Assembly (NCBI GenBank): GCA_035690485.1
Contig: DASSKL010000038.1
Span: 1 to 47,280 of the forward strand
DNA from: Mycobacteriales bacterium
GTDB lineage: Bacteria; Actinomycetota; Actinomycetes; JAFAQI01; DASSKL01
DNA length: 47,280 bases
Direction: 5' to 3'
The notes beneath the pieces are model-generated. The model searched no databases, was not told the DNA's origin, and saw only the letters and a program-made list of their open reading frames with translations. The translations under genes and the position numbers were made by a program. Within the stretch, counting starts at the first letter, position 1; each line of letters starts with the position of its first letter. Positions 17,991-26,107 of this stretch are shown here, in pieces.

Positions 17991-19177
17991 CGCCCACGCC
18001 GGCGGGCAAGGCAGCGCAGCGCACCCATGCGCGGGCGGCGCGGCGGCTTCAGCGCGCCGCGGGCAGGCTTGCCACCACCGCCCTGGAGCGCATGGAGGCG
18101 ACGCTGCCGTGGTTCGCCGCGCTGCCGGCCGACCAGCGGTCGTGGGTCGGGCTCGTCGTGCAGTCGGGCCTGGCCGGCTTCGCCCGGTGGCTGCGTGAGC
18201 CGGAGAGCAGCGAGCGGGTGACACTCGACGTCTTCGCCACCGCGCCGCGGGAGATGGCCCGGCTGATCACGCTGCAGCAGACCGTCGAGCTCGTCCGCAT
18301 CGTCGTCGACATCGCGGAGGAGGCGGCGGCGGACCTGGCCGACCCCGGTGAGGAGGCGTGGCTGCGCGAGTCGACCCTGCGCTTCTCCCGGGAGATCGCG
18401 TTCGCCGCAGCCACGGTCTACGCCCGCGCCGCCGAGCAGCGCGGTGCGTGGGACGCCCGGCTCGAGGCCCTCGTCGTCGACGCGATCCTGCGCGGCGAAC
18501 CCGACGACACGTTGCTCTCCCGCGCCTCGGCCCTCGGCTGGGCCGACCCGCCCGCGGTCACCGTCGTCGCCGGCCGCTCGCCGCACGACGACCCCGAGGC
18601 GGTGGTCGAGGCGGTCCACCGCCGGGCAGCCGTCGAACGACTGCAGGTGCTCGCCGGGGTGCAGGGCACCCGGCTCGTCGTGGTGCTCGGCGGCGACGGC
18701 ACCCTCGACCGCGGGGTGCGCATCCTCGCCGACGCCTTCGGAGCCGGCCCGGTCGTCGTCGGGCCGACCGTCGGCTCGCTCTCAGGCGCATGGTCCTCCG
18801 CGCTCGAGGCGCTCGCCGCACTGCGCGCCGCGCCCGCGTGGCCCGCCGTACCCCGGCCGGTGCCGGCCGCGGCTTTGCTCCCCGAGCGAGCGCTCAACGG
18901 AGAGCCCGTCGCGCTGCAGGCCCTCGTCGACACCGTCTTCGCGCCGTTGCGCGACGCCGGCGGCTCGCTCCTCGAGACGGTCGAGGCCTATCTCGACTGC
19001 GGGGGGGCGGTCGAGGCGACCGCGCGCGCCCTCTACGTGCACGCCAACACCGTCCGCTACCGCCTGGGCCGTGTGGCCGACCTCTGTGGCCTTTCCCCAA
19101 ATGATCCACGGGACGGCTACGTGCTCCGCACCGCTATTACGGCAGGACGGCTACGCCCGGTCGAGGGCGCGTTGTAG
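17987..19177 (+). CDS. fasR: PucR-type regulator, FasR-like
   Basis: A 396-residue DNA-binding regulator. The C-terminus has the PucR-type helix-turn-helix (ALYVHANTVRYRLGRVADLCGLS), the middle a GGDEF-like/sensor region typical of the family, and the N-terminus an uncharacterised helical domain. Its position just before fabD matches FasR of Streptomyces, an activator of the fabD-H-acpP-F operon. The start is a GTG overlapping the stop of the kinase gene (GTGA). The stop lies inside a perfect inverted repeat that may be its own binding site. Confidence 0.85.
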   Translation: MTPTPAGKAAQRTHARAARRLQRAAGRLATTALERMEATLPWFAALPADQRSWVGLVVQSGLAGFARWLREPESSERVTLDVFATAPREMARLITLQQTVELVRIVVDIAEEAAADLADPGEEAWLRESTLRFSREIAFAAATVYARAAEQRGAWDARLEALVVDAILRGEPDDTLLSRASALGWADPPAVTVVAGRSPHDDPEAVVEAVHRRAAVERLQVLAGVQGTRLVVVLGGDGTLDRGVRILADAFGAGPVVVGPTVGSLSGAWSSALEALAALRAAPAWPAVPRPVPAAALLPERALNGEPVALQALVDTVFAPLRDAGGSLLETVEAYLDCGGAVEATARALYVHANTVRYRLGRVADLCGLSPNDPRDGYVLRTAITAGRLRPVEGAL

Positions 19178-19210
19178 GAACCCTACAAACGCGGGCACGA
19201 TATTTCGTGC
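19172..19210. promoter_or_regulatory. Tandem inverted repeats upstream of fabD
   Basis: TTGTAGG and CCTACAA (19172-19188) form a perfect 7-bp inverted repeat around AAC, covering the regulator's stop codon. Six bases later GCACGA and TCGTGC (19195-19210) form a second perfect 6-bp repeat around TATT. Both lie in the only gap in the fatty-acid cluster before fabD. They are candidate operators for the FasR-like protein and may include the fabD promoter (GATATT at 19199-19204). Confidence 0.55.
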
Positions 19211-19256
19211 GCGTCGTCCGACGACACCCGGCGCCCGGCCGGGCGAGGGTGGAGAC

Positions 19257-20429
19257 GTGCTCGCCCTCCTCGCCCCCGGCCAGGGGTCACAGACCCCCGG
19301 CTTCCTCGCTCCCTGGCTCGACCTGCCGGGTGTCGCCGACCGCGTGCGCTGGCACGGCACCGTGGCCGGTCGGGACCTGCTCACGGCCGGTGCCGACCCG
19401 GACTTCCCCGACGTCGTCGACACCGCCGTCGCCCAGCCCCTGATCGTCGCCGCGGGCCTCGCGACGGCACCGCTGCTCGGTGATCTGCCGATGGGCACCC
19501 CGGTGGCCGGCCACAGCGTCGGGGAGTTCACGGCGGCGGTCCTGGCCGGCGCGCTCGACCCGAGTGCGGGGCTCGCACTCGTCGGCGAGCGGGGCCGTGC
19601 CATGGCCGAGGCCTCTGCCCGCACCGACGGGGGGATGACGGCGATCCTCGGTGGCGACGCCGACGAGGTGGAGCGCGCGGTGAGCGCCGCCGGCTGCGTC
19701 GTCGCCAACCACAACGGCGCCGGGCAGGCCGTGGCGGCCGGGCCGCGCGCCGCGCTCGAGCGGCTCGCTGCGGCACCGCCCGCCGGGGCGCGGTTGCGAC
19801 CGCTGTCGGTCGCCGGCGCGTTCCACACGGAGCTCATGGCCGCCGCCCAGCGGGTGCTGGCCGACGTCGCGGCCGGCGTCTCCGCGAAGGACCCGCGGCT
19901 GCCGTTCGTGTCCAATGCCGACGGCGCGGTCGTCGACCGCGGCAGCGAGCTGGTGGCCCGGCTGGTGGCGCAGGTGAGCCGCCCGGTCCGCTGGGACAGC
20001 TGCATGCAGACCCTCGGTGCGATGGGCGTCACGGCCGTGATCGAGCTCCCGCCGGCGGGCACCCTGACCGGGCTGGTGCGCCGGGCGCTCCCCGGCGTAC
20101 GCACCGTCGCCCTTCGCGGACCGGACGACCTCGACGAGGCGCGCGCGCTGATCGCGGAGTTCGCCCACGTCGACGTGTCGCCGCTGCTGCCGTGGCGAGT
20201 GCTCGTGGCACCGGTCGGCGGCACGTTCCGCGCAGAGCCGGTGGTTCCCGGCGACAAGCTGCCGGAGGGCACCGAGGTCGGCCGGGTGGTGTCGCACCGC
20301 GACGAGACGGCCGTTCGCACGGCCCACGGCGGCGTGCTGGTGGAGTGGCTGGCGCAGGACGGCGACCCGGTCGCCCCGGGACAGGCGCTGGCCCGGCTGC
20401 ACCCCGAGACCGCGGACGTCGTGGCATGA
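19257..20429 (+). CDS. fabD: Malonyl-CoA:ACP transacylase with C-terminal biotinyl/lipoyl-like domain
   Basis: Moves malonyl from CoA to acyl carrier protein. The 390 residues are about 80 longer than usual FabD. The transacylase domain (1-300) has PGQGSQ (7-12), the nucleophile in GHSVGE (Ser87), Arg112 and the catalytic His in AFHTELM (His190). Residues ~313-383 look like a biotinyl/lipoyl-type barrel: LVAPVGGTF, then VRTAHGGVLVEWLAQDGDPVAPGQ and ALARLHP. The turn where biotin or lipoate is attached reads SHRDET and has no Lys. The start is GTG at 19257 after GGTGGAG. fabH overlaps the stop. Confidence 0.93.
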   Translation: MLALLAPGQGSQTPGFLAPWLDLPGVADRVRWHGTVAGRDLLTAGADPDFPDVVDTAVAQPLIVAAGLATAPLLGDLPMGTPVAGHSVGEFTAAVLAGALDPSAGLALVGERGRAMAEASARTDGGMTAILGGDADEVERAVSAAGCVVANHNGAGQAVAAGPRAALERLAAAPPAGARLRPLSVAGAFHTELMAAAQRVLADVAAGVSAKDPRLPFVSNADGAVVDRGSELVARLVAQVSRPVRWDSCMQTLGAMGVTAVIELPPAGTLTGLVRRALPGVRTVALRGPDDLDEARALIAEFAHVDVSPLLPWRVLVAPVGGTFRAEPVVPGDKLPEGTEVGRVVSHRDETAVRTAHGGVLVEWLAQDGDPVAPGQALARLHPETADVVA

Positions 20430-21379
20430 AGGCCCGCAGCGGCGCACCCGGCGCGCGCATCCTCGCGGTCGCCGATCACCGACCGGCGCGGTCGGTCAGC
20501 AACGACGACCTGTCGCAGGTCCTCGACACCTCGGACGAGTGGATCCGCGAACGCACCGGCATCGCCCATCGCGGTGTCGCCGACGCCGCGGAGAGCGTGG
20601 TGGCGATGGCGGCCGACGCCGCCGGCAAGGCGCTGGCGGCCGCCGGCGTCGACCCGGCGCAGGTAGACCTCGTCGTGCTCGCCAGCTGCACGATGCCGAC
20701 CCCGATCCCCGGTGGTGCGGCTCGGCTCGCGCGGCTCATCGGCGCCGGATCTCCGGGGGCCTACGACGTCAACGGCGCCTGCGCCGGCTTCTGCTACGGG
20801 CTGGCCGCCGCGGCTGACGCGGTGCGCGCGGGCAGCGCTCGCTACGTGGTCGTCGCCGGTGCGGAGCGGCTGTCCGACTGGCTCGACTGGACCGACCGGT
20901 CGACCGCGGTGATCTTCGGTGACGGGGCGGGTGCGGTCGTGGTCGGGCCCGCCGACGAGCCCGGTATCGGCCCGGTGGTCTGGGGCAGCGACGGCGACCG
21001 GCACGCGCTGATCCAGGTGCCGTCGGGCGGTCACCTCGAGATGGACGGTCCGGCGGTCTTCCGGTGGGCGACCACGTCGCTCGCCGCGATCGCGGAGCAG
21101 GCCTGCGACGCCGCGGGCATTGCGCCGAGCGATCTCGCGGCGTTCGTGCCGCACCAGGCCAACCTGCGCATCATCACCGCGGTGGTGCGCCGGCTCGCCA
21201 TTCCCGACGTCGTCATCGCCGACGACATCGTCTCGGCCGGCAACACGTCGTCGGCGTCGATCCCCATGGCGCTCACCGCGCTGCAGGCCGAAGGCCGGGT
21301 CGCCGGCGGCGACCTCGCGCTGCTGCTCGGCTTCGGCGCCGGCCTCACCTGGGCCGGCCAAGTCGTCCGCGTGCCCTGA
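20426..21379 (+). CDS. fabH: 3-oxoacyl-ACP synthase III
   Basis: Starts fatty acid chains by condensing an acyl-CoA with malonyl-ACP. The 317 residues carry the Cys-His-Asn triad: Cys119 in VNGACAGFCYG, His243 in VPHQANLRI and Asn273 in SAGNTSSAS. GDGAGAVVVG is also present. ATG at 20426 overlaps the fabD stop (ATGA), so translation is coupled. In Actinobacteria FabH often prefers branched primers, but the sequence does not settle this. Confidence 0.96.
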   Translation: MKARSGAPGARILAVADHRPARSVSNDDLSQVLDTSDEWIRERTGIAHRGVADAAESVVAMAADAAGKALAAAGVDPAQVDLVVLASCTMPTPIPGGAARLARLIGAGSPGAYDVNGACAGFCYGLAAAADAVRAGSARYVVVAGAERLSDWLDWTDRSTAVIFGDGAGAVVVGPADEPGIGPVVWGSDGDRHALIQVPSGGHLEMDGPAVFRWATTSLAAIAEQACDAAGIAPSDLAAFVPHQANLRIITAVVRRLAIPDVVIADDIVSAGNTSSASIPMALTALQAEGRVAGGDLALLLGFGAGLTWAGQVVRVP

Positions 21380-21415
21380 GCGGTCGCGGAACTTCCATCC
21401 ACTGAAGGAGAAAGC

Positions 21416-21664
21416 ATGTCCCAGCAGGAGATCCTCGACGCGCTCGCCGAGATCGTGCACGAGGTGACCGGCATCCCGATCCGTGAGGTCGAGCCGGGCA
21501 AGTCGTTCAGCAAGGACCTCGACATCGACTCGCTGTCGATGGTGGAGATCGCGACGGCGGCCGAGGACCGGTTCGGCGTGAGCATCCCCGACGAGTCGCT
21601 CGGCCAGCTGAAGACCGTCGCCGACGCCGTCGCCTACATCGAGAAGGCCGGCGTTCCGGCATGA
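21416..21664 (+). CDS. acpP: Acyl carrier protein
   Basis: Carries growing acyl chains on a 4'-phosphopantetheine arm. The 82-residue acidic protein has the attachment serine in DIDSLSMVE (Ser39). AAGGAG (21405-21410) five bases before the ATG is the strongest ribosome binding site in the cluster, matching the need for large amounts of ACP. It overlaps fabF by four bases. Confidence 0.97.
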   Translation: MSQQEILDALAEIVHEVTGIPIREVEPGKSFSKDLDIDSLSMVEIATAAEDRFGVSIPDESLGQLKTVADAVAYIEKAGVPA

Positions 21665-22887
21665 GTCGTGAGGTCGTCGTCACCGGCCTCGGCGCGGTGA
21701 CCCCGCTCGGCGGCGACATGACGTCGACCTGGTCGGCGCTGGTCGCCGGCACGTCCGGCGCCCGCCTGCTCGAGGACGACTGGGCGGCCGAGCTGCCGGT
21801 GCGCATCGCCGCACCGGCAGCGGTCGACCCCGCCGAGGTGCTCGACCGGGTCGAGGCGCGAACCCTCGACCGCGGGCAGCAGCTCGCGGTCGTGGCGGCC
21901 GGCGAGGCGTGGACCGACGCCGGCGCTCCCGACGTGGAGCCCGAACGCCTGGCCATCGTCATCGGCACCGGCATCGGCGGCGTCCTCACCACGCTCGCCG
22001 CCTACGACACGCTGAAGGAACGCGGCGCCCGCCGCGTCTCGCCGCACACCGTGCCGATGCTCATGCCCAACGGGCCGGCGGCCGCCGTGGGCCTGCGGCT
22101 CGGTGCGCGGGCCGGGGTGCACGCGCCGGTGTCGGCATGCGCGTCGGGCGCCGAAGCCGTCGCGCTGGCGCTCGACCTGGTCCGGTCCGGCCGCGCCGAC
22201 GTTGTCGTCTGCGGGGGCACGGAGGCGGCGATCCACCCGTTGCCGATCGCGGCGTTCGCCTCGATGCGGGCGCTCTCGACGCGGGAGTCCGAACCCGCGG
22301 CCGCCTCGCGGCCGTTCGACAAGGGCCGTGACGGCTTCGTCCTCGGAGAGGGCGCCGGGGTGCTCGTCGTCGAGTCGGCCGAGCACGCGGCTGCGCGCGG
22401 GCGGACGGCGTACGCCGTGCTCGCCGGAGCCGGCATCAGCGCCGACTCCCACCACGTCGCAGCACCGGAGCCGACGGGTGCGGGCGCGGCGCGTGCCATG
22501 CAGGGAGCGCTGCGCGACGCGGGGCTGGCACCCGAGGACGTGCGGCACGTGAACGCCCACGCGACCTCGACACCCGCCGGCGACGTGGCCGAGTCGTCGG
22601 CCATCCGCACGGCGTTCGGCCCCGCGGCCGGGCAGCTCGCCGTGACCGCCACCAAGTCCTGCACAGGCCACCTGCTCGGTGCCGCCGGCGCGGTCGAGGC
22701 GGCGCTCACCGTCCTGTCACTGCATCACCATCTGGTGCCGGCGGTGCGCAACCTCGACGACCCCGACGACGAGGTTCAGCTCGACGTCGTCCGCGTCGAC
22801 CCGCGGCCCCTCGCGCCGGGTGCGGCGCTGTCCAACTCGTTCGGCTTCGGCGGGCACAACGTGGCGCTCGCCTTCATGGAGGTCTGA
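21661..22887 (+). CDS. fabF: 3-oxoacyl-ACP synthase II
   Basis: Elongating condensing enzyme of type II fatty acid synthesis. The 408 residues have the Cys-His-His set: Cys160 in SACASGAEA, His300 in NAHATSTPAGD and His337 in KSCTGHLLGAAGA. The C-terminal NSFGFGGHNV is typical. It starts with ATG in an ATGA overlap with acpP and shares one base with the start of the carboxylase gene. Confidence 0.96.
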   Translation: MSREVVVTGLGAVTPLGGDMTSTWSALVAGTSGARLLEDDWAAELPVRIAAPAAVDPAEVLDRVEARTLDRGQQLAVVAAGEAWTDAGAPDVEPERLAIVIGTGIGGVLTTLAAYDTLKERGARRVSPHTVPMLMPNGPAAAVGLRLGARAGVHAPVSACASGAEAVALALDLVRSGRADVVVCGGTEAAIHPLPIAAFASMRALSTRESEPAAASRPFDKGRDGFVLGEGAGVLVVESAEHAAARGRTAYAVLAGAGISADSHHVAAPEPTGAGAARAMQGALRDAGLAPEDVRHVNAHATSTPAGDVAESSAIRTAFGPAAGQLAVTATKSCTGHLLGAAGAVEAALTVLSLHHHLVPAVRNLDDPDDEVQLDVVRVDPRPLAPGAALSNSFGFGGHNVALAFMEV

Positions 22888-24302
22888 TGACCCTGCTCAG
22901 CGACCACCCGCGCGCAGTCGAGCGTCAGGGTGTCGCCGACGAGCGCGACCCCCGGGTGCGCCTGGCGCGGCTCTTCGACGCCGACTCGCTCACCGTGCTG
23001 CGCGACGACACCGGTTGCGGTGTCGTCGCCGGCATCGGCGTGGTCGACGGGACAGAGGTCGTCGCGTTCGCCACCGACGCGTCGGTGCAGGGCGGGGCGA
23101 TGGGCGCCGAGGGCTGCGCGGCCATCGCGTCGGCCTACGACGTGGCGATCCGCGCCCGGGCGCCGATCGTCGGCATCTGGCACTCCGGCGGCGCCCGGCT
23201 GCGGGAGGGGGTGACCTCGCTCGACGGCGTCGGGCGGGTGTTCGCCGCGATGACCCGCGCCTCCGGCCGGGTGCCCCAGGTGTCGGTCGTGCTCGGCCCG
23301 GCCGCCGGGGGAGCGGCCTACGGTCCCGCGCTCACCGACGTCGTGGTGCTCGGACCGCAGGGCCGCATCTTCGTCACCGGTCCCGACGTCGTCCGCAGCG
23401 TCACCGGCGAGGACGTCGACATGGCGCGGCTCGGCGGTCCGGAGCCGCACGGCCGGCGCAGCGGCGTCGCCCATCTGGTCACCGACACCGACGACGCCGC
23501 CTTCGACGCGGCGCGGCAGGTGGTCACGTTGCTCGGAACGCCGCGGCGGGTCGGCCCGGCGAGCGACCGGCCCTTCGCGACGCTGCTGCCGGAGTCCGCG
23601 CGCCGCGCCTACGACGTGCACCCGCTCGTCGACGCGCTGCTCGACCTTCCCGGCGTGGAGTTGCACCCGCGCTGGGCGCCCAGCATCGTGACCACGCTCG
23701 GCCGGCTCGGCGGCGGCTCCGTCGGGGTGCTCGCCAACAACCCGCAGCGTCTCGGCGGCTGCCTCGACGCCGCGTCCGCGGAGAAGGCGGCCCGTTTCGT
23801 GCGGATGTGCGACGCGTTCGGCCTCCCGCTCGTCGTGCTCGTCGACGTACCCGGGTACCTGCCGGGCGTCGGGCAGGAGTGGGACGGGGTCGTACGCCGC
23901 GGGGCCAAGCTGCTCCACGCCTTCGCCGAGGCGCGGGTGCCGCGGGTCACGGTCATCACCCGTAAGGCTTACGGCGGCGCCTACATCGCCATGAACTCGC
24001 GGTCGCTCGGCGCCACGTCGGTGCTCGCCTGGCCCGACGCGCAGGTCGACGTGATGGGCGCGGTCGCCGCGGTGCGGGTGCTGCACCGGCGCAGGCTCGC
24101 CGAGGTCCCGGAGTCGCACCGCGCGGCACTGGAGGAAGAGCTCGCGATCGAGCACGTGCAGCTGTCCGGCGGGCTGGCGACTGCGGTGACCGAGGGGTCG
24201 GTCGACGCGGTCATCGAGCCCGACCGCACCCGCAGCGTCGTGGCATCCGCCATCGCGGCGGCACCCGCCGAACGCGGCCTGCACGGAAACATCCCGCTGT
24301 GA
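22887..24302 (+). CDS. accD: Acyl-CoA carboxylase beta (carboxyltransferase) subunit
   Basis: Carboxyltransferase subunit that moves CO2 from carboxybiotin to acetyl-CoA or propionyl-CoA. The 471 residues form two crotonase-like halves: an N-terminal half with IVGIWHSGGARLREGV and PAAGGAAYGPALTD, and a C-terminal half with LVDVPGYLPGVGQE and RKAYGGAYIAMNS. The length and position in a fatty-acid operon match mycobacterial AccD6. The biotin-carrying alpha subunit is not in the window. The start overlaps the fabF stop (TGATG), with GGAGG just upstream. Confidence 0.93.
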   Translation: MTLLSDHPRAVERQGVADERDPRVRLARLFDADSLTVLRDDTGCGVVAGIGVVDGTEVVAFATDASVQGGAMGAEGCAAIASAYDVAIRARAPIVGIWHSGGARLREGVTSLDGVGRVFAAMTRASGRVPQVSVVLGPAAGGAAYGPALTDVVVLGPQGRIFVTGPDVVRSVTGEDVDMARLGGPEPHGRRSGVAHLVTDTDDAAFDAARQVVTLLGTPRRVGPASDRPFATLLPESARRAYDVHPLVDALLDLPGVELHPRWAPSIVTTLGRLGGGSVGVLANNPQRLGGCLDAASAEKAARFVRMCDAFGLPLVVLVDVPGYLPGVGQEWDGVVRRGAKLLHAFAEARVPRVTVITRKAYGGAYIAMNSRSLGATSVLAWPDAQVDVMGAVAAVRVLHRRRLAEVPESHRAALEEELAIEHVQLSGGLATAVTEGSVDAVIEPDRTRSVVASAIAAAPAERGLHGNIPL

Positions 24303-25003
24303 GCAGGTCGGTCCTGGTCACCGGCGGCAGCCGGGGCATCGGTCTCGCCACCGCCCGGGCATTCGCCGCTCTCGGCGACAAGGTCGCGGTCGCGCACTGG
24401 TCGACCACGCCGCCGGACGGCTTCTACGCCGTGAAGTGCGACGTGAGGTCGACCGACAGCGTGCGTGAAGCCGTCGCGGGGGTCGTCGCGGAACAGGGTC
24501 CGGTGCAGGTGCTCGTCGCCGGCGCCGGGGTCACCCGCGACACCTTGCTCATGCGGATGGCGGATGACGCCTGGGCCGACGTGCTCGACGCCAACCTGTC
24601 CGGGGCCTGGAGGGTTGCCCGCGAGGTCGTCCCGGGGATGGTGCGCGCGCGGGGCGGCCGGCTGCTCTTCCTGTCGAGCGTCGTCGGCCTGCTCGGATCG
24701 GCGGGCCAGGCCAACTACGCCGCCTCCAAGGCGGGCCTGGTCGGGCTGGCGCGGTCCTTGGCCCGCGAGCTCGGGTCCCGCGGCATCACCTCGAACGTCG
24801 TGGCGCCCGGGTTCGTCGACACCGACATGACCGCGGTGCTCACCGACGAGCAGCGCGCCGACATCGTCGCCCGCACGCCCCTCGGCCGCACCGCACAGGC
24901 CGAGGAGGTCGCGGCCGTGCTGACGTTCCTCGCCAGCGACGCAGCGGCGTTCATCACCGGTGCGGTGGTGCCGGTCGACGGCGGACTCGGGATGGGGCAC
25001 TGA
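24299..25003 (+). CDS. fabG: 3-oxoacyl-ACP reductase
   Basis: NADPH-dependent reductase of the 3-keto group. The 234-residue short-chain dehydrogenase has TGGSRGIG (8-15) for cofactor binding, the NAG-like AGAGV block and the Ser127, Tyr140, Lys144 catalytic set. VAPGFVDTDM and GAVVPVDGGLGMGH are typical of FabG and MabA. The start is GTG in a GTGA overlap with the carboxylase gene. fabI begins two bases after the stop, as in the mycobacterial mabA-inhA pair. Confidence 0.95.
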   Translation: MSRSVLVTGGSRGIGLATARAFAALGDKVAVAHWSTTPPDGFYAVKCDVRSTDSVREAVAGVVAEQGPVQVLVAGAGVTRDTLLMRMADDAWADVLDANLSGAWRVAREVVPGMVRARGGRLLFLSSVVGLLGSAGQANYAASKAGLVGLARSLARELGSRGITSNVVAPGFVDTDMTAVLTDEQRADIVARTPLGRTAQAEEVAAVLTFLASDAAAFITGAVVPVDGGLGMGH

Positions 25004-25004
25004 C

Positions 25005-25772
25005 ATGGGCCTGCTGTCCGGCAAGTCGGTGCTCGTCACCGGCGTGCTGACCGACAAGTCGATCGCGTTCCGGGTGGCCGAGGTCGCCCAGCGCGAAGGT
25101 GCTGCGGTGGTGCTGACGGGTGTCGGGCGCAGCCTGTCGCTCACCCGGCGGATCGCCGGTCGGCTGCCGCGGCCGGCCCCCGTGGTCGCGCTCGACGTGA
25201 CCGATGAGGAGCAGCTCGCCGCGCTGCCCGTCGCGGTGCGCGAGCACGTCGACTCACTCGACGGTGTGCTGCACGCCATCGGTTTCGCGCCTCCGTCGGC
25301 ACTCGGCGGCGGCTTCATCGACGCGCCCTGGTCCGATGTCGCGACCGCGCTGCACGTGTCGACGTACTCCCTGGCCGCACTCACCAAGGCGGCGCTGCCG
25401 CTGATGCCGGGCGGGGGATCGGTCGTGGGGCTCGACTTCGACGCGACCGTGGCCTGGCCGGCGTACGACTGGATGGGTGTCGCCAAGGCGGGGCTGGAGT
25501 CCGCGACCCGCTATCTCGCCAGGGACCTGGGCTCGAGCGGCGTGCGGGTCAACCTGGTCGCGGCCGGACCGCTGCGCACGATGGCGGCGCGCAGCATCCC
25601 GGGCTTCGCCGACTTCGAGTCGGTCTGGAAGGACCGCGCGCCGCTCGGCTGGGACCTCGACGACGCCGAGCCGGTCGCCCGGGCGTGCGTGGCGTTGCTG
25701 TCGGACTGGTTCCCGGCGACGACGGGGTCCGTCGTCTACGTCGACGGAGGCGTGCACGCCGTCGGCTGCTAG
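25005..25772 (+). CDS. fabI: Enoyl-ACP reductase (FabI/InhA type)
   Basis: Last reduction of each elongation cycle, using NADH. The 255 residues start with GKSVLVTGVLTDKSIAFRVAEV, the typical FabI cofactor region (with a Thr-Asp-Lys-Ser-Ile segment). The catalytic pair is Tyr154 and Lys161 in AYDWMGVAKAGLES. DFDATVAWP resembles the InhA substrate loop. ATG at 25005 follows the fabG stop closely. This is the last gene of the fatty-acid cluster and ends before a convergent minus-strand gene. Confidence 0.95.
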   Translation: MGLLSGKSVLVTGVLTDKSIAFRVAEVAQREGAAVVLTGVGRSLSLTRRIAGRLPRPAPVVALDVTDEEQLAALPVAVREHVDSLDGVLHAIGFAPPSALGGGFIDAPWSDVATALHVSTYSLAALTKAALPLMPGGGSVVGLDFDATVAWPAYDWMGVAKAGLESATRYLARDLGSSGVRVNLVAAGPLRTMAARSIPGFADFESVWKDRAPLGWDLDDAEPVARACVALLSDWFPATTGSVVYVDGGVHAVGC

Positions 25773-25825
25773 CCGACCGCCTTCCTCGGGGTCCGCCGTC
25801 CGAGGCGCGCGCCCGTCATGATCGT

Positions 25826-25874
25826 GAGCCCGCCCTCCGTGCAACACGTCGTGCCGGCCACCCCGGGAGGGCTC
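25826..25874. terminator. Hairpin between convergent fabI and DUF2277 genes
   Basis: GAGCCC (25826-25831) pairs with GGGCTC (25869-25874), and three further C-G pairs follow after a one-base mismatch. The loop is long. It lies in the 106-base gap between two convergent genes and could end transcripts from both sides. Confidence 0.35.
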
Positions 25875-25878
25875 TGGA

Positions 25879-26094
25879 TCACCGGGCGCTGGCGCGGACG
25901 GTGAGGCCGGCGAGCAGCTCGGCGGTCACGTCGGCGATCCGGTCCACTGCCTGGTCGAAGGCCACGCGGTTGGCCGCGGCAGGCTGCCGCATCCCGGCCA
26001 CCTTGCGCACGTACTGCAGCGCGGCGGCGCGAATCTCCTCGTCGGTCACGGAGTCGGCGTACGGCGGGCGCAGCGTCTTGATGCTCCGGCACAT
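25879..26094 (-). CDS. DUF2277 domain protein
   Basis: A 71-residue protein of the DUF2277 family, recognised by its start MCRSIKTLR followed by EIRAAALQYVRKVAGM. It is a small helical cytoplasmic protein of unknown function found in many bacteria. A -10 box (TAGAGT) lies seven bases upstream of the ATG, so the message is probably leaderless and independent of the sirtuin gene, whose stop is only ten bases away. Confidence 0.85.
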   Translation of the reverse strand: MCRSIKTLRPPYADSVTDEEIRAAALQYVRKVAGMRQPAAANRVAFDQAVDRIADVTAELLAGLTVRASAR

Positions 26095-26101
26095 GCCGCG
26101 C

Positions 26102-26107
26102 ACTCTA
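26102..26107 (-). promoter_or_regulatory. -10 box for leaderless DUF2277 transcript
   Basis: On the minus strand TAGAGT is followed by seven bases and the ATG at 26094. It overlaps the last codon of the sirtuin gene. Confidence 0.5.

Noticed and set aside
19257-25772. Type II polyketide cluster
   Set aside because: FabF keeps the Cys-His-His set without a chain-length-factor partner, FabI and an accD are present, and no cyclases or tailoring enzymes are found. It is fatty-acid synthesis.
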